13,085 nt of DNA from an uncultured Bacilli bacterium (GTDB lineage: Bacteria > Bacillota_I > Bacilli_A > RF39 > UBA660): the NCBI GenBank assembly GCA_947589375.1, contig CANQAO010000022.1, forward strand, positions 1 through 13,085. The letters run 5' to 3'. Numbering within the stretch: the stretch's first letter is position 1; each line of letters opens with the position of its first letter. The notes beneath the pieces were generated by a model that searched no databases, was not told the origin of the DNA, and saw only the letters and a program-made list of their open reading frames with translations. Positions 1-6,476 of this stretch are shown here, piece after piece. The translations under genes were made by a program, and so were the position numbers.

Positions 1-77
1 ACCTAGTAGATTATTGATTATTTTCTACTTTGGGGTCACGATGTCTTGACAAAAGCTATTTTTCAATTTTTTGCAAT

Positions 78-106
78 TTGACAAACAATTAAAAATTTGA
101 TATAGT
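78..106 (+). promoter_or_regulatory. Strong sigma-A promoter of the 132-residue gene
   Basis: A perfect -35 TTGACA (78-83) and a near-perfect -10 TATAGT (101-106) are separated by exactly 17 bases. Transcription should start near 113. A strong ribosome binding site, AAAGGGGG (124-131), lies just before the ATG at 139. This is the best promoter match in the window and implies strong vegetative expression of the downstream gene. Confidence 0.85.
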
Positions 107-138
107 AGCAAGCGTTTCAAATGAAAGGGGGAACCTAA

Positions 139-537
139 ATGGATGAAAAAGCAATAATTGACCAAGAAAAGCAAAATCGTAAAAATAAAATATTGTTATA
201 TAAACTTTATAAACATCAAAAATATATAACTGAGCAAAAAAAGAAAGAAGCTTATATTCAAAAAAGAGCCAAACAATATTATTATGTCATCATGGATATA
301 ACTGGTGGTGATATTGATTTAGCCATTAATACTTTGCATGCAAAAATAAAAACAATTAAAGAAAATTATTGTAGCGAAGATGTAACCGCCGTTATGAAGA
401 CTATTGGTCGTTTGCAATGGGAAAAACAAAAGCAACATGGAGAATTTACCGATATAAAGGAAAATGAACCTTATACCTTCGAATTATATGGTGATTTAAT
501 GGTTAAATTAAATAATAAACGTTATATAAGAAAATAA
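139..537 (+). CDS. Hypothetical Lys-rich protein, 132 aa
   Basis: I do not recognise a family. The first 45 or so residues are very rich in Lys, Tyr and Gln and are probably helical and basic. The middle (about 50-105) looks like a small helical domain containing ITGGDIDLAI and VMKTIGRLQW. The C-terminal part, from about 106, is acidic and then basic. There is no signal peptide or membrane segment, so a cytoplasmic, possibly nucleic-acid- or ribosome-associated protein is conceivable, but that is only inferred from charge. The start is well supported by AAAGGGGG seven bases upstream of the ATG and by a consensus promoter. It is the only gene on the + strand here, is monocistronic, and ends in a hairpin terminator that overlaps its TAA. 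Confidence 0.85.
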   Translation: MDEKAIIDQEKQNRKNKILLYKLYKHQKYITEQKKKEAYIQKRAKQYYYVIMDITGGDIDLAINTLHAKIKTIKENYCSEDVTAVMKTIGRLQWEKQKQHGEFTDIKENEPYTFELYGDLMVKLNNKRYIRK

Positions 538-561
538 ACCTAATTTTGATTAGGTTTTTTT
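536..561 (+). terminator. Intrinsic terminator, probably bidirectional
   Basis: An 8-bp perfect stem, AAACCTAA (536-543) with TTAGGTTT (550-557), has a 6-base loop and is followed by more T. The left arm overlaps the TAA stop of the 132-residue gene. Read on the minus strand the hairpin is followed by TTTATTTT and lies directly after the stop of the convergent dehydrogenase gene, so it may end both transcripts. Confidence 0.8.
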
Positions 562-1339
562 AGTAAAACAATGAGACTATTTTAGCAAATAAATTTTGCG
601 TTAACGGGGCACTATAAATAAATTTGGGGTTTTCTAAAGTTATGGCTTTGACTATTTTATTTACAATCGAATTTAATTTTTGTTTTTCAAAAAGCGTTAA
701 AATTAAATTTTCAGATTTTCTAATAAGCTCTAGCTCGTGATCAAAATATTTAATAAAATCTTGATCATCGTATTTTTTATCAACCATTAATTTATTAAAC
801 CCAGTTTGATATAAGCCCGGTAAAATCAACACTAAATCAATATTAGCTGTGATTAATTTAAGTTCTATCTTTAAAGCTTCGATTAGTTTAATAAGGCTGG
901 CTTTAGTCGCCGAATAAGCTCCGGCAAAAGGCAAAGGAATTTTACCAGCTAAAGAAGCCATGACGATGATTCTTCCTTGTCCTTTTTTAAGCATTTTTTG
1001 CACTATTACTTGGACTAACTGCATATTCGCAAAGACATTAATTTCAAAATTCTTGCGAATTTTATCGATGTTCATTTCTAAAACTGAGCCACTTTCAGCA
1101 ATCGCCGCATTACTAATAAAAATATCGATATCCAATTTTAAAATTTTTTTAACATCATTTTCGTTTGTAACATCTAATTTAAAACATTCGATATTAGGAT
1201 AGTTCTGATATTTTTCCTTAACTCTTTGAAGCTCGCTCTCAGTATGTACAGTTAAATATACATAGTAATCACGCTTTATTCTATCAATTACTTTACTCAT
1301 AATACCACTGCGCGCTCCAGTTATTAAAATTTTTTGCAT
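560..1339 (-). CDS. Short-chain dehydrogenase/reductase (SDR) family oxidoreductase
   Basis: This is an NAD(P)-dependent Rossmann-fold oxidoreductase of the classical SDR type, 259 residues, close to the usual 250. The nucleotide-binding turn is TGARSGIM at 7-14, where the last Gly of the usual TGxxxGIG is Met14. LDVTN (55-59), SNAA (76-79), catalytic Ser129 and YSATK (Tyr142, Lys146) are all present with the expected 13-residue Ser-Tyr spacing, so it should be active. The substrate cannot be told from sequence. The C-terminal 60 residues are variable, as in SDRs of lipid or carbonyl metabolism. The start is supported by AAGGGTGA a few bases upstream. It lies downstream of the microprotein gene but is separated from it by a strong terminator, so it probably has its own promoter in the short gap. 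Confidence 0.9.
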   Translation of the reverse strand: MQKILITGARSGIMSKVIDRIKRDYYVYLTVHTESELQRVKEKYQNYPNIECFKLDVTNENDVKKILKLDIDIFISNAAIAESGSVLEMNIDKIRKNFEINVFANMQLVQVIVQKMLKKGQGRIIVMASLAGKIPLPFAGAYSATKASLIKLIEALKIELKLITANIDLVLILPGLYQTGFNKLMVDKKYDDQDFIKYFDHELELIRKSENLILTLFEKQKLNSIVNKIVKAITLENPKFIYSAPLTQNLFAKIVSLFY

Positions 1340-1384
1340 TTTTCTTCACCCTTTTTAGTATTTATAAAATAACAACAAATATAC

Positions 1385-1407
1385 AAAAAAGCCTCCAAAT
1401 TGGAGGC
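1385..1407 (-). terminator. Intrinsic terminator after the 50-aa gene
   Basis: On the minus strand a GC-rich stem (GCCTCC with GGAGGC, extendable to 8 bp by closing the AATTT loop) is followed immediately by six T. It begins six bases beyond the stop of the microprotein gene, which supports that small frame being a real transcript end. It separates this gene from the dehydrogenase. Confidence 0.85.
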
Positions 1408-1412
1408 CGATT

Positions 1413-1565
1413 TTACATCATATCTTCTAACATGTCATTAGCCATTTGTTTTGTTTCTTTAAAGGCTTTTTCCATTGTTTTTTTAACTGGCTCTTTATAT
1501 TTCATATAAGCCATTCCCATCATGCCGCCTACGATAAGGAGCATCATGTCTTTCATCATATCCAT
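1413..1565 (-). CDS. Methionine-rich small membrane protein, 50 aa
   Basis: The frame runs from ATG (1565-1563) to TAA (1415-1413). The N-terminus MDMMKDMMLLIVGGMMGMAY has a short hydrophobic, glycine-containing segment (about 7-21) that could span or dip into the membrane. It is followed by a charged amphipathic tail rich in Lys and Glu (22-50). Fourteen of the 50 residues are methionine. The coding call rests on a good ribosome binding site (AGGTGA, 5-7 bases before the ATG), a strong terminator right after the stop, and plausible membrane-protein composition. The architecture recalls small YtxH-like or spore-associated membrane proteins, but I cannot assign a family. It lies 70 bp downstream of recD2 and may be read from its own promoter or by readthrough. 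Confidence 0.75.
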   Translation of the reverse strand: MDMMKDMMLLIVGGMMGMAYMKYKEPVKKTMEKAFKETKQMANDMLEDMM

Positions 1566-1635
1566 TATATCACCTACTTGCTAGAAAAATGATGGTATAC
1601 TAAAATAAGCATACACTCATATTATGAAATAGTTT

Positions 1636-3840
1636 TTAAAATTTATTCATAATTCTTTCTAAAAGTTTAGAATTACGATGATATTCATTATTATTATAAA
1701 CACTATCGGCAAATGGTTTAGGCTCACCAATAAGAATTAATTTTTTCTTCGCTCTTGTGATGCCGGTATAAACAAGTTTACGATAAAGCATCCTACGATA
1801 AGAATTAGCTATGGGCATAATTACCATTTCAAATTCACTACCTTGACTTTTATGAATACTAATAATAAAGCCATGTTTAATTTTATTAAAATCTTTCGGC
1901 GTGTATTTAACTAGATTGCCATCAAAATCCACATATATTTCATTTTTTTTGCTTTTACTGGTATTAGCATACTTAATATATTTAATGGTGCCAATATCAC
2001 CATTATAGACATTATCATCGGGCATATTTACAAGTTCTAGAATTTTATCATTTTCTCTAAAAATAACATCGCCATAAGCTATTTCTCTTTTATTTTCATC
2101 TTTAGGATTAAAAATATTTTGTAATTCTTTATTTAATAAATCAATGCCATTTTCACCTTTATACATGGGAGCTAAAAGTTGAACCCGTCTATAATCATAA
2201 CCTTTATCGATAACCTTCATGCATAAATTAACTAAATTAGCTTTTATCGATGAAGCGCTACATTTTAAAAAGGTATAATCGCTTTTGGTTTCTAAAAAAC
2301 TTTCACTTAAAGTGCCATTTTTAATTTCCAAAGCTAAAGATGGAATGTAAGAATTTTCATCTTGCCTATATAAAAGATCTAAATGAACGGTATCAATAAC
2401 TTCACTTTCGATTAAATCTTTAAGCACTTGTCCAGGGCCAACACTCGGTAACTGATTATAGTCACCGACTAAAATTAGTTTGATATCACTAGTTAAGCCT
2501 TTTAGTAAACTATCAAATAAGGCAATATCAATCATACTCACTTCATCGATAATAATTAAATGGTTTAAAGCTTTATTGTTTTCATCAACCATAAATTGAT
2601 CAGTCTCTTTATTCCATTTTAAAAATCTGTGAATTGTCGAGGCTGGTAGTAAAGTAGATTCACTCATCCGTTTACTCGCTCTACCGGTTGGAGCTAGTAA
2701 GGCTAAATCGGATACTAAAGCATCATAATCTAATTTATTAATTTTCGCATATAGTTCGGTTATCGCTTTAATAATAGTCGTTTTACCAGTACCTGGGCCA
2801 CCAGTAATGATTAAAATATTATTTTGAAGGGCTTTTTTAATGGCTTCTTTTTGTTTGTCATTATAAGTGATATCATTCATTTTCTCTAAATCAGCAATAT
2901 ATTTATCTAAACCATTAATTTTATTCGGCTCTTTATTAATTAAATTATAAATTTTTTCAGCGACATTATATTCAGCTTGATAAAGGTCCATTAGATAATA
3001 AGCGTCATTATCAATTTTAATTTTACGTTCAGCTTCTAATTCTTTAAAATATTCATCTAATGAATCTAATTTATTTTCTAAAGTACGGTTTACATTTTTG
3101 ACAATGACGTCTTTAGTTAGATAGACATCGCCTTTTTGATAAATTAATTCATTCATAATATAAATAATTAAAGCTTTAATACGGCGGCTATCATTAGGCA
3201 TCATTCCATTATTTAAAGCCACAGCATCAACTTTACTAAACGTAATTTCTGCAATATCATCGATTACTTTATAAATGTTTTTATCGATAACTTCACTTGT
3301 AAAATGCTTATATTCATTATAGATTAATAAGGCATCTTTCATGGTAAAACCTAAATCAGTTAGTTTGACAATAGTTTGACTACTCTCTTCATATTTTGTG
3401 AGTATTTTGACAATTTTATCCGCTTTTTTAGCCGTTAACTTGGGCACCAACATTAAACAAGATGGTTTTTCTAAAATATCATCTAAGGCATTTTCACCTA
3501 ACGTATCGACAATGGACTTGGCGAGCTTTGCCCCTACTCCTGGAAATAAATCACTAGATAAAAATTCGATAATGCCTTCTTTATTAGTGGGTTTTACCCG
3601 TTCATATTCTGAGACTTGAAACTGAGTACCATAACGAGGGTGTTCGACCAATTCGCCATAGAAAATATAAGTATCATCTTCGTTTAATTCATGAAAATAA
3701 CCTGTAAAAGTAATGGTTTTATTTATGTGTTCGGTAAGCACCTCATCATTGGTTTCCCGCACTTTAAAAAGGCCAATTATATAACCTTTATCAGAGCGAA
3801 AAATACTGCGACGAAAATTTCCTTTGATATATGTTTTCAT
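1636..3840 (-). CDS. recD2: RecD2-type ATP-dependent DNA helicase (RecD/TraA family)
   Basis: This is a superfamily 1B 5'-to-3' DNA helicase of the RecD2 (YrrC) family, which acts in DNA repair and replication-fork maintenance without RecBC. At 734 residues it is near the usual 700-800. The N-terminal part (1-85) is an OB-like region. Helix-hairpin-helix repeats follow at about 90-200, including FPGVGAKLA. The helicase core has Walker A GGPGTGKT (347-354), Walker B IIDEVSM (D432, E433), motif III GDYNQLPSVGPGQ (459-471), YRQDE with the motif IV Arg492, and the C-terminal motifs HGFIISIHKSQGSEF (656-670) and VYTGITRAKKK (690-700). All catalytic motifs are intact. The start is fixed by AAAGGTGG five bases upstream. 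A terminator for the preceding gene lies just ahead, and a TATAAT (3857-3862) close to the start could be its -10 element. Confidence 0.97.
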   Translation of the reverse strand: MKTYIKGNFRRSIFRSDKGYIIGLFKVRETNDEVLTEHINKTITFTGYFHELNEDDTYIFYGELVEHPRYGTQFQVSEYERVKPTNKEGIIEFLSSDLFPGVGAKLAKSIVDTLGENALDDILEKPSCLMLVPKLTAKKADKIVKILTKYEESSQTIVKLTDLGFTMKDALLIYNEYKHFTSEVIDKNIYKVIDDIAEITFSKVDAVALNNGMMPNDSRRIKALIIYIMNELIYQKGDVYLTKDVIVKNVNRTLENKLDSLDEYFKELEAERKIKIDNDAYYLMDLYQAEYNVAEKIYNLINKEPNKINGLDKYIADLEKMNDITYNDKQKEAIKKALQNNILIITGGPGTGKTTIIKAITELYAKINKLDYDALVSDLALLAPTGRASKRMSESTLLPASTIHRFLKWNKETDQFMVDENNKALNHLIIIDEVSMIDIALFDSLLKGLTSDIKLILVGDYNQLPSVGPGQVLKDLIESEVIDTVHLDLLYRQDENSYIPSLALEIKNGTLSESFLETKSDYTFLKCSASSIKANLVNLCMKVIDKGYDYRRVQLLAPMYKGENGIDLLNKELQNIFNPKDENKREIAYGDVIFRENDKILELVNMPDDNVYNGDIGTIKYIKYANTSKSKKNEIYVDFDGNLVKYTPKDFNKIKHGFIISIHKSQGSEFEMVIMPIANSYRRMLYRKLVYTGITRAKKKLILIGEPKPFADSVYNNNEYHRNSKLLERIMNKF

Positions 3841-3864
3841 TTAAACCACCTTTCTTATTATATC

Positions 3865-3889
3865 AAAAAAAAGACCTATTTAAAAGGTC
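3865..3889 (-). terminator. Intrinsic terminator after the 207-aa membrane protein gene
   Basis: On the minus strand the stem GACCT (3885-3889) and AGGTC (3873-3877) encloses a 7-base AT loop and is followed by eight T (3865-3872). It sits between the stop of the 207-residue gene and the recD2 start, within a 65-bp gap. Confidence 0.75.
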
Positions 3890-3905
3890 GTTTCAAACAT
3901 TTGTT

Positions 3906-4529
3906 TTATCTAGTTTTTGCGGATGCATTGACATCTAAAATTTCCGCTTTATTTATATCGTTTGTCGCAGTAGTTTTAGGTACTAAACTACTGGCGTCTA
4001 CACCATTTACCTCACGAGCGCCACTTTCATCAACACTATTTCTTAAAATGGCCTCACCAGTATTATATACTTCAACAGTATCATAGTCGCCTAAAAGTGG
4101 ATGATCAGCAACATCATACTCTTGAACAATTTGTGGCGTTTCGTTTTCTAAATCTTGACTAGCTTTCATAAGTCCATAAGCTGTAAGGCCAACTGTACCC
4201 ACTAAACAGCCGGATACTACAATTGAAGTAAAAGTGGAAGTTTTAAATTTTTCACTAATAAAATTAACGACAATATTAAATTTTTCCTCGAGTTTTTGTT
4301 TTAAATTTAATTTTTTTATGGAACTTTTATCGTAAGTGGTAAGACTTACGGGATTATGACCAGCCACATGGCCATTATCAAATAATGGTTCGGCATAATT
4401 ATCAGGATTATCATAAACGCGGTTTGGACTACTCATAATACTATCTATTCTTTGATCAAGCATACGATCATGATGATTTTTATCGACATAAGCCATAACT
4501 CTTTCTTGATCTTTTGTCATATTATCCAT
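3906..4529 (-). CDS. Hypothetical single-pass membrane protein, 207 aa
   Basis: No family is recognised. The N-terminal 95 residues are hydrophilic, with a basic stretch just before the membrane (SSIKKLNLKQKLEEKF, about 69-84). A hydrophobic segment at about 100-121 contains VSGCLVGTVGLTAYGL. The remaining 85 or so residues are acidic and Asp/Glu/Thr-rich. By the positive-inside rule the N-terminal half is likely cytoplasmic and the C-terminal half outside the membrane. The Cys at 108 lies within the hydrophobic segment and far from the N-terminus, so it is not a normal lipobox. The start is supported by AAGGTGAT five to seven bases upstream. It follows mtaB by 45 bp with no terminator between, so readthrough from mtaB or a promoter overlapping the mtaB end are both possible. 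Confidence 0.85.
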   Translation of the reverse strand: MDNMTKDQERVMAYVDKNHHDRMLDQRIDSIMSSPNRVYDNPDNYAEPLFDNGHVAGHNPVSLTTYDKSSIKKLNLKQKLEEKFNIVVNFISEKFKTSTFTSIVVSGCLVGTVGLTAYGLMKASQDLENETPQIVQEYDVADHPLLGDYDTVEVYNTGEAILRNSVDESGAREVNGVDASSLVPKTTATNDINKAEILDVNASAKTR

Positions 4530-4550
4530 CCTATCACCTTCTATTATAAT

Positions 4551-4578
4551 AATATCATTTATATAATAACTTTGTCAA
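4551..4578 (-). promoter_or_regulatory. Possible sigma-A promoter at the 3' end of mtaB
   Basis: On the minus strand a perfect TTGACA (4573-4578) overlaps the TGA stop of mtaB. At 16-17 bases spacing the -10 candidates are GATATT or ATATTA; a better TATTAT lies at 19 bases. The -35 is good but the -10 is weak, so this is tentative. Confidence 0.3.
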
Positions 4579-5849
4579 TTAGTTACTTTAACATAAATTT
4601 CACTTAAAAGATATGGGTAGTTTAGGGATTTTCCTTTAACCTTTACAAGCTGATGAAGTAAATCTTTAGGGCCCTTAGCTTTGACAAGTAAATAATTATC
4701 AGTGTGGCCAATTAAATAATCATCTTTATAAACTTCAGGAATAAAGATTAAATCTTTATCTATATACTTTTGCATATATGTTAGCTCAAGGGTTTTTGAA
4801 AGTTCTAAAAGCGTTTTAACTCTTTTTTTCTTAACATTGCCATCGACTTCACCAAGCATGGTACTGGCTTTTGTCCCCTCTCTTTTCGAATATGGGAAAA
4901 CGTGAATTTTCGCAAAACCGATTTCTTTAATGGTCTTTATCGTTTCTTCAAATAGTTCATCAGTTTCCCCCGGAAAACCCACAATAATATCGGTCGTAAT
5001 GGCCATATTAGGTCTTATTTTTCTAATATCGTTAATTTTATTTTTAAAATAATTGGTATCGTATTTACGATTCATGAGTTTTAATATTGTATCACTACCC
5101 GATTGTAAAGGGATATGCATGTGATCAGTTAAAACTTTATTTTCTTTAATGACTTTTAAAACCTCATCAGTAAGTTCTGTAGCTTCAACCGAAGAAATTC
5201 TAAGTCTTTCTAAACCTTTTAATTTAACTAAATCATTAAGTAAGTTTGCGAAAGTATAATCATTATCGTGATAATTTCCCGTATGAATGCCGGTTAAAAC
5301 TATTTCTTTATGCCCATTTTGAATTAAAGCCTTTGCCTCTTTTAAGACAACTTCTTTCTTTTTTGATCTTACATGGCCTCTTACATAAGGGATAATACAA
5401 TAAGTACAATAATTGTCACAGCCATCTTGGATTTTGATATAAGCTCTAGTTAAATCGAAATTATTAAGGGCCATATCCTCAAATTCCATATCTTGAATAT
5501 CGTAAAATTTTTGAATTTTGGTTCCGCGATATTGTTTAAGATAATCGATGATTTTAGTTTTGTCTTTCGTTCCTAAAGCAATATCAATATCTAAATCTTC
5601 AAGGTTATCTTGTTTATTTTGAATCATGCAGCCTACTGCGACAATTAAAGCCTTAGGAAATTTGCGCTTTAACTGACGAATTAATTTACGGGATTTACTA
5701 TCCGCTTCATTGGTAACTGTACAAGTATTGATAATACATATATCGGGGTTTTCATCTTCGATGAAATTATGATTTTCAAGTAAATCTTTGATAACCTCAC
5801 TTTCATATTCGTTTACTTTACAGCCTAAAGTATAAATTTTATATGTCAT
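4575..5849 (-). CDS. mtaB: tRNA (t6A37)-C2 methylthiotransferase MtaB
   Basis: This radical SAM enzyme converts N6-threonylcarbamoyladenosine at tRNA position 37 to its 2-methylthio form (ms2t6A), which helps decoding of ANN codons. The N-terminal methylthiotransferase domain carries the auxiliary cluster cysteines C10 (TLGCKVNEYESE), C43 (NTCTVT) and C74 (GCMIQ). The KVNEYESE and NTCTVT forms are typical of the MtaB/YqeV branch and not MiaB or RimO. The radical SAM motif CDNYCTYC gives C144, C148 and C151 in the CxxxCxxC pattern. A TRAM-like tail of about 60 residues ends the protein. Length (424) is normal and no key residue is missing. The start is supported by AAGGTGAT. The gap to the upstream gene is only 31 bases and is nearly filled by a hairpin. 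Confidence 0.95.
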   Translation of the reverse strand: MTYKIYTLGCKVNEYESEVIKDLLENHNFIEDENPDICIINTCTVTNEADSKSRKLIRQLKRKFPKALIVAVGCMIQNKQDNLEDLDIDIALGTKDKTKIIDYLKQYRGTKIQKFYDIQDMEFEDMALNNFDLTRAYIKIQDGCDNYCTYCIIPYVRGHVRSKKKEVVLKEAKALIQNGHKEIVLTGIHTGNYHDNDYTFANLLNDLVKLKGLERLRISSVEATELTDEVLKVIKENKVLTDHMHIPLQSGSDTILKLMNRKYDTNYFKNKINDIRKIRPNMAITTDIIVGFPGETDELFEETIKTIKEIGFAKIHVFPYSKREGTKASTMLGEVDGNVKKKRVKTLLELSKTLELTYMQKYIDKDLIFIPEVYKDDYLIGHTDNYLLVKAKGPKDLLHQLVKVKGKSLNYPYLLSEIYVKVTN

Positions 5850-5862
5850 CTTATCACCTTCG

Positions 5863-5882
5863 AAAAAAAGCCTATTAGGCTT
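5863..5882 (-). terminator. Terminator hairpin overlapping the stop of the 177-aa gene
   Basis: On the minus strand AAGCC (5878-5882) and GGCTT (5868-5872) pair around TAATA and are followed by a run of T (5863-5869). The left arm includes bases of the preceding stop codon. The mtaB ribosome binding site follows at once, so no full promoter fits between hairpin and mtaB; mtaB may depend on partial readthrough or on a promoter inside the 177-residue gene. Confidence 0.7.
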
Positions 5883-6414
5883 ATAAATTCTTTCTAAATT
5901 CTTTTAAGGAGTTTAAAAAATCATGATTATTTTCCGTTTCGTAATTGTGTTGCATTTTTTCATAGGCATGACGAGCGGTAATTTCAGCTTCAGCTTTTGG
6001 CATTTCATAAGCATTTTCTTTTTGAATGCCAAAAATTGGAGAAATAATTGCTGAATTTTTAAATTTTTTTTCATCTTCTGGTTCTTCACTAACTGCTATG
6101 GGTTCTATTTGTTTTTCCGCTTCCCTAATAAGTTCTTGATAACTAATAATGGCGTTTTCTTCTTGTTCGCGTTCAAAGTCTTCGATTTCACTTTTACTGG
6201 CAGTTTGATTTTCTAAGTCCGCACTCATTTGATTAAAAACTCGTTCTAATTCTTCCCTCGCTTTTAATTGTTCAGGAGTTGGTGCCGGTTTTTCTTCTTC
6301 TTTTTCCTCTTTAGTAAAAAAACTAAAGATAATCACGCCAAACATAACAATTACCAATATAGCTAAACAAATCACAATTAGATCTCTATCGGAAAGTTCA
6401 AAAAGTATATTCAT
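5881..6414 (-). CDS. Hypothetical membrane-anchored acidic protein, 177 aa
   Basis: No family is recognised. One strong N-terminal membrane segment lies at about 11-33 (LIVICLAILVIVMFGVIIFS). It is followed by a Glu/Lys-rich, Pro-containing, probably coiled-coil or disordered region (34-115). A short hydrophobic patch SAIISPIFGI (121-130) stands out in an otherwise hydrophilic tail, which ends in a basic helix (NSLKEFRKNL). There is no lipobox. The layout (membrane anchor, long acidic linker, short conserved-looking peptide) would suit an adaptor that recruits a partner at the membrane, but that is inference. The start is supported by GTAGGAGTGA upstream and a plausible promoter. Its 3' end overlaps a terminator hairpin. 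Confidence 0.85.
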   Translation of the reverse strand: MNILFELSDRDLIVICLAILVIVMFGVIIFSFFTKEEKEEEKPAPTPEQLKAREELERVFNQMSADLENQTASKSEIEDFEREQEENAIISYQELIREAEKQIEPIAVSEEPEDEKKFKNSAIISPIFGIQKENAYEMPKAEAEITARHAYEKMQHNYETENNHDFLNSLKEFRKNL

Positions 6415-6443
6415 TTATATCACTCCTACACCAAACTATCTAT

Positions 6444-6471
6444 AGTTTATCACAGAAATAATCGTTTTCAA
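6444..6471 (-). promoter_or_regulatory. Possible sigma-A promoter of the 177-aa gene
   Basis: On the minus strand TTGAAA (6466-6471, 5 of 6 to consensus) and TAAACT (6444-6449, 4 of 6) are 16 bases apart. An inverted repeat AAACTA/TAGTTT (6434-6449) overlaps the -10 and could be an operator or chance AT-rich symmetry. No clear terminator separates it from the upstream ApbE-like gene. Confidence 0.35.
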
Positions 6472-6476
6472 AGGTT

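Noticed and set aside
960..1202. 80-codon open frame on the + strand
   Set aside because: It lies wholly antisense within the dehydrogenase gene, has no ribosome binding site, and its protein has no recognisable features.
1566..1635. SigG/SigE-type promoter before the microprotein gene
   Set aside because: TGTATG and CATCATT were considered, but spacing is 15 and matches are poor; no promoter could be assigned.
3398..3619. 73-codon open frame on the + strand
   Set aside because: It is antisense inside recD2, whose frame is certain from its motifs.
3691..4086. 131-codon open frame on the + strand spanning the recD2 start
   Set aside because: It runs antisense across two supported genes and through a terminator hairpin, without its own binding site.
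6434..6449. AAACTA/TAGTTT inverted repeat as a terminator for the ApbE-like gene
   Set aside because: No U tract follows on the minus strand; it may be an operator or chance symmetry.
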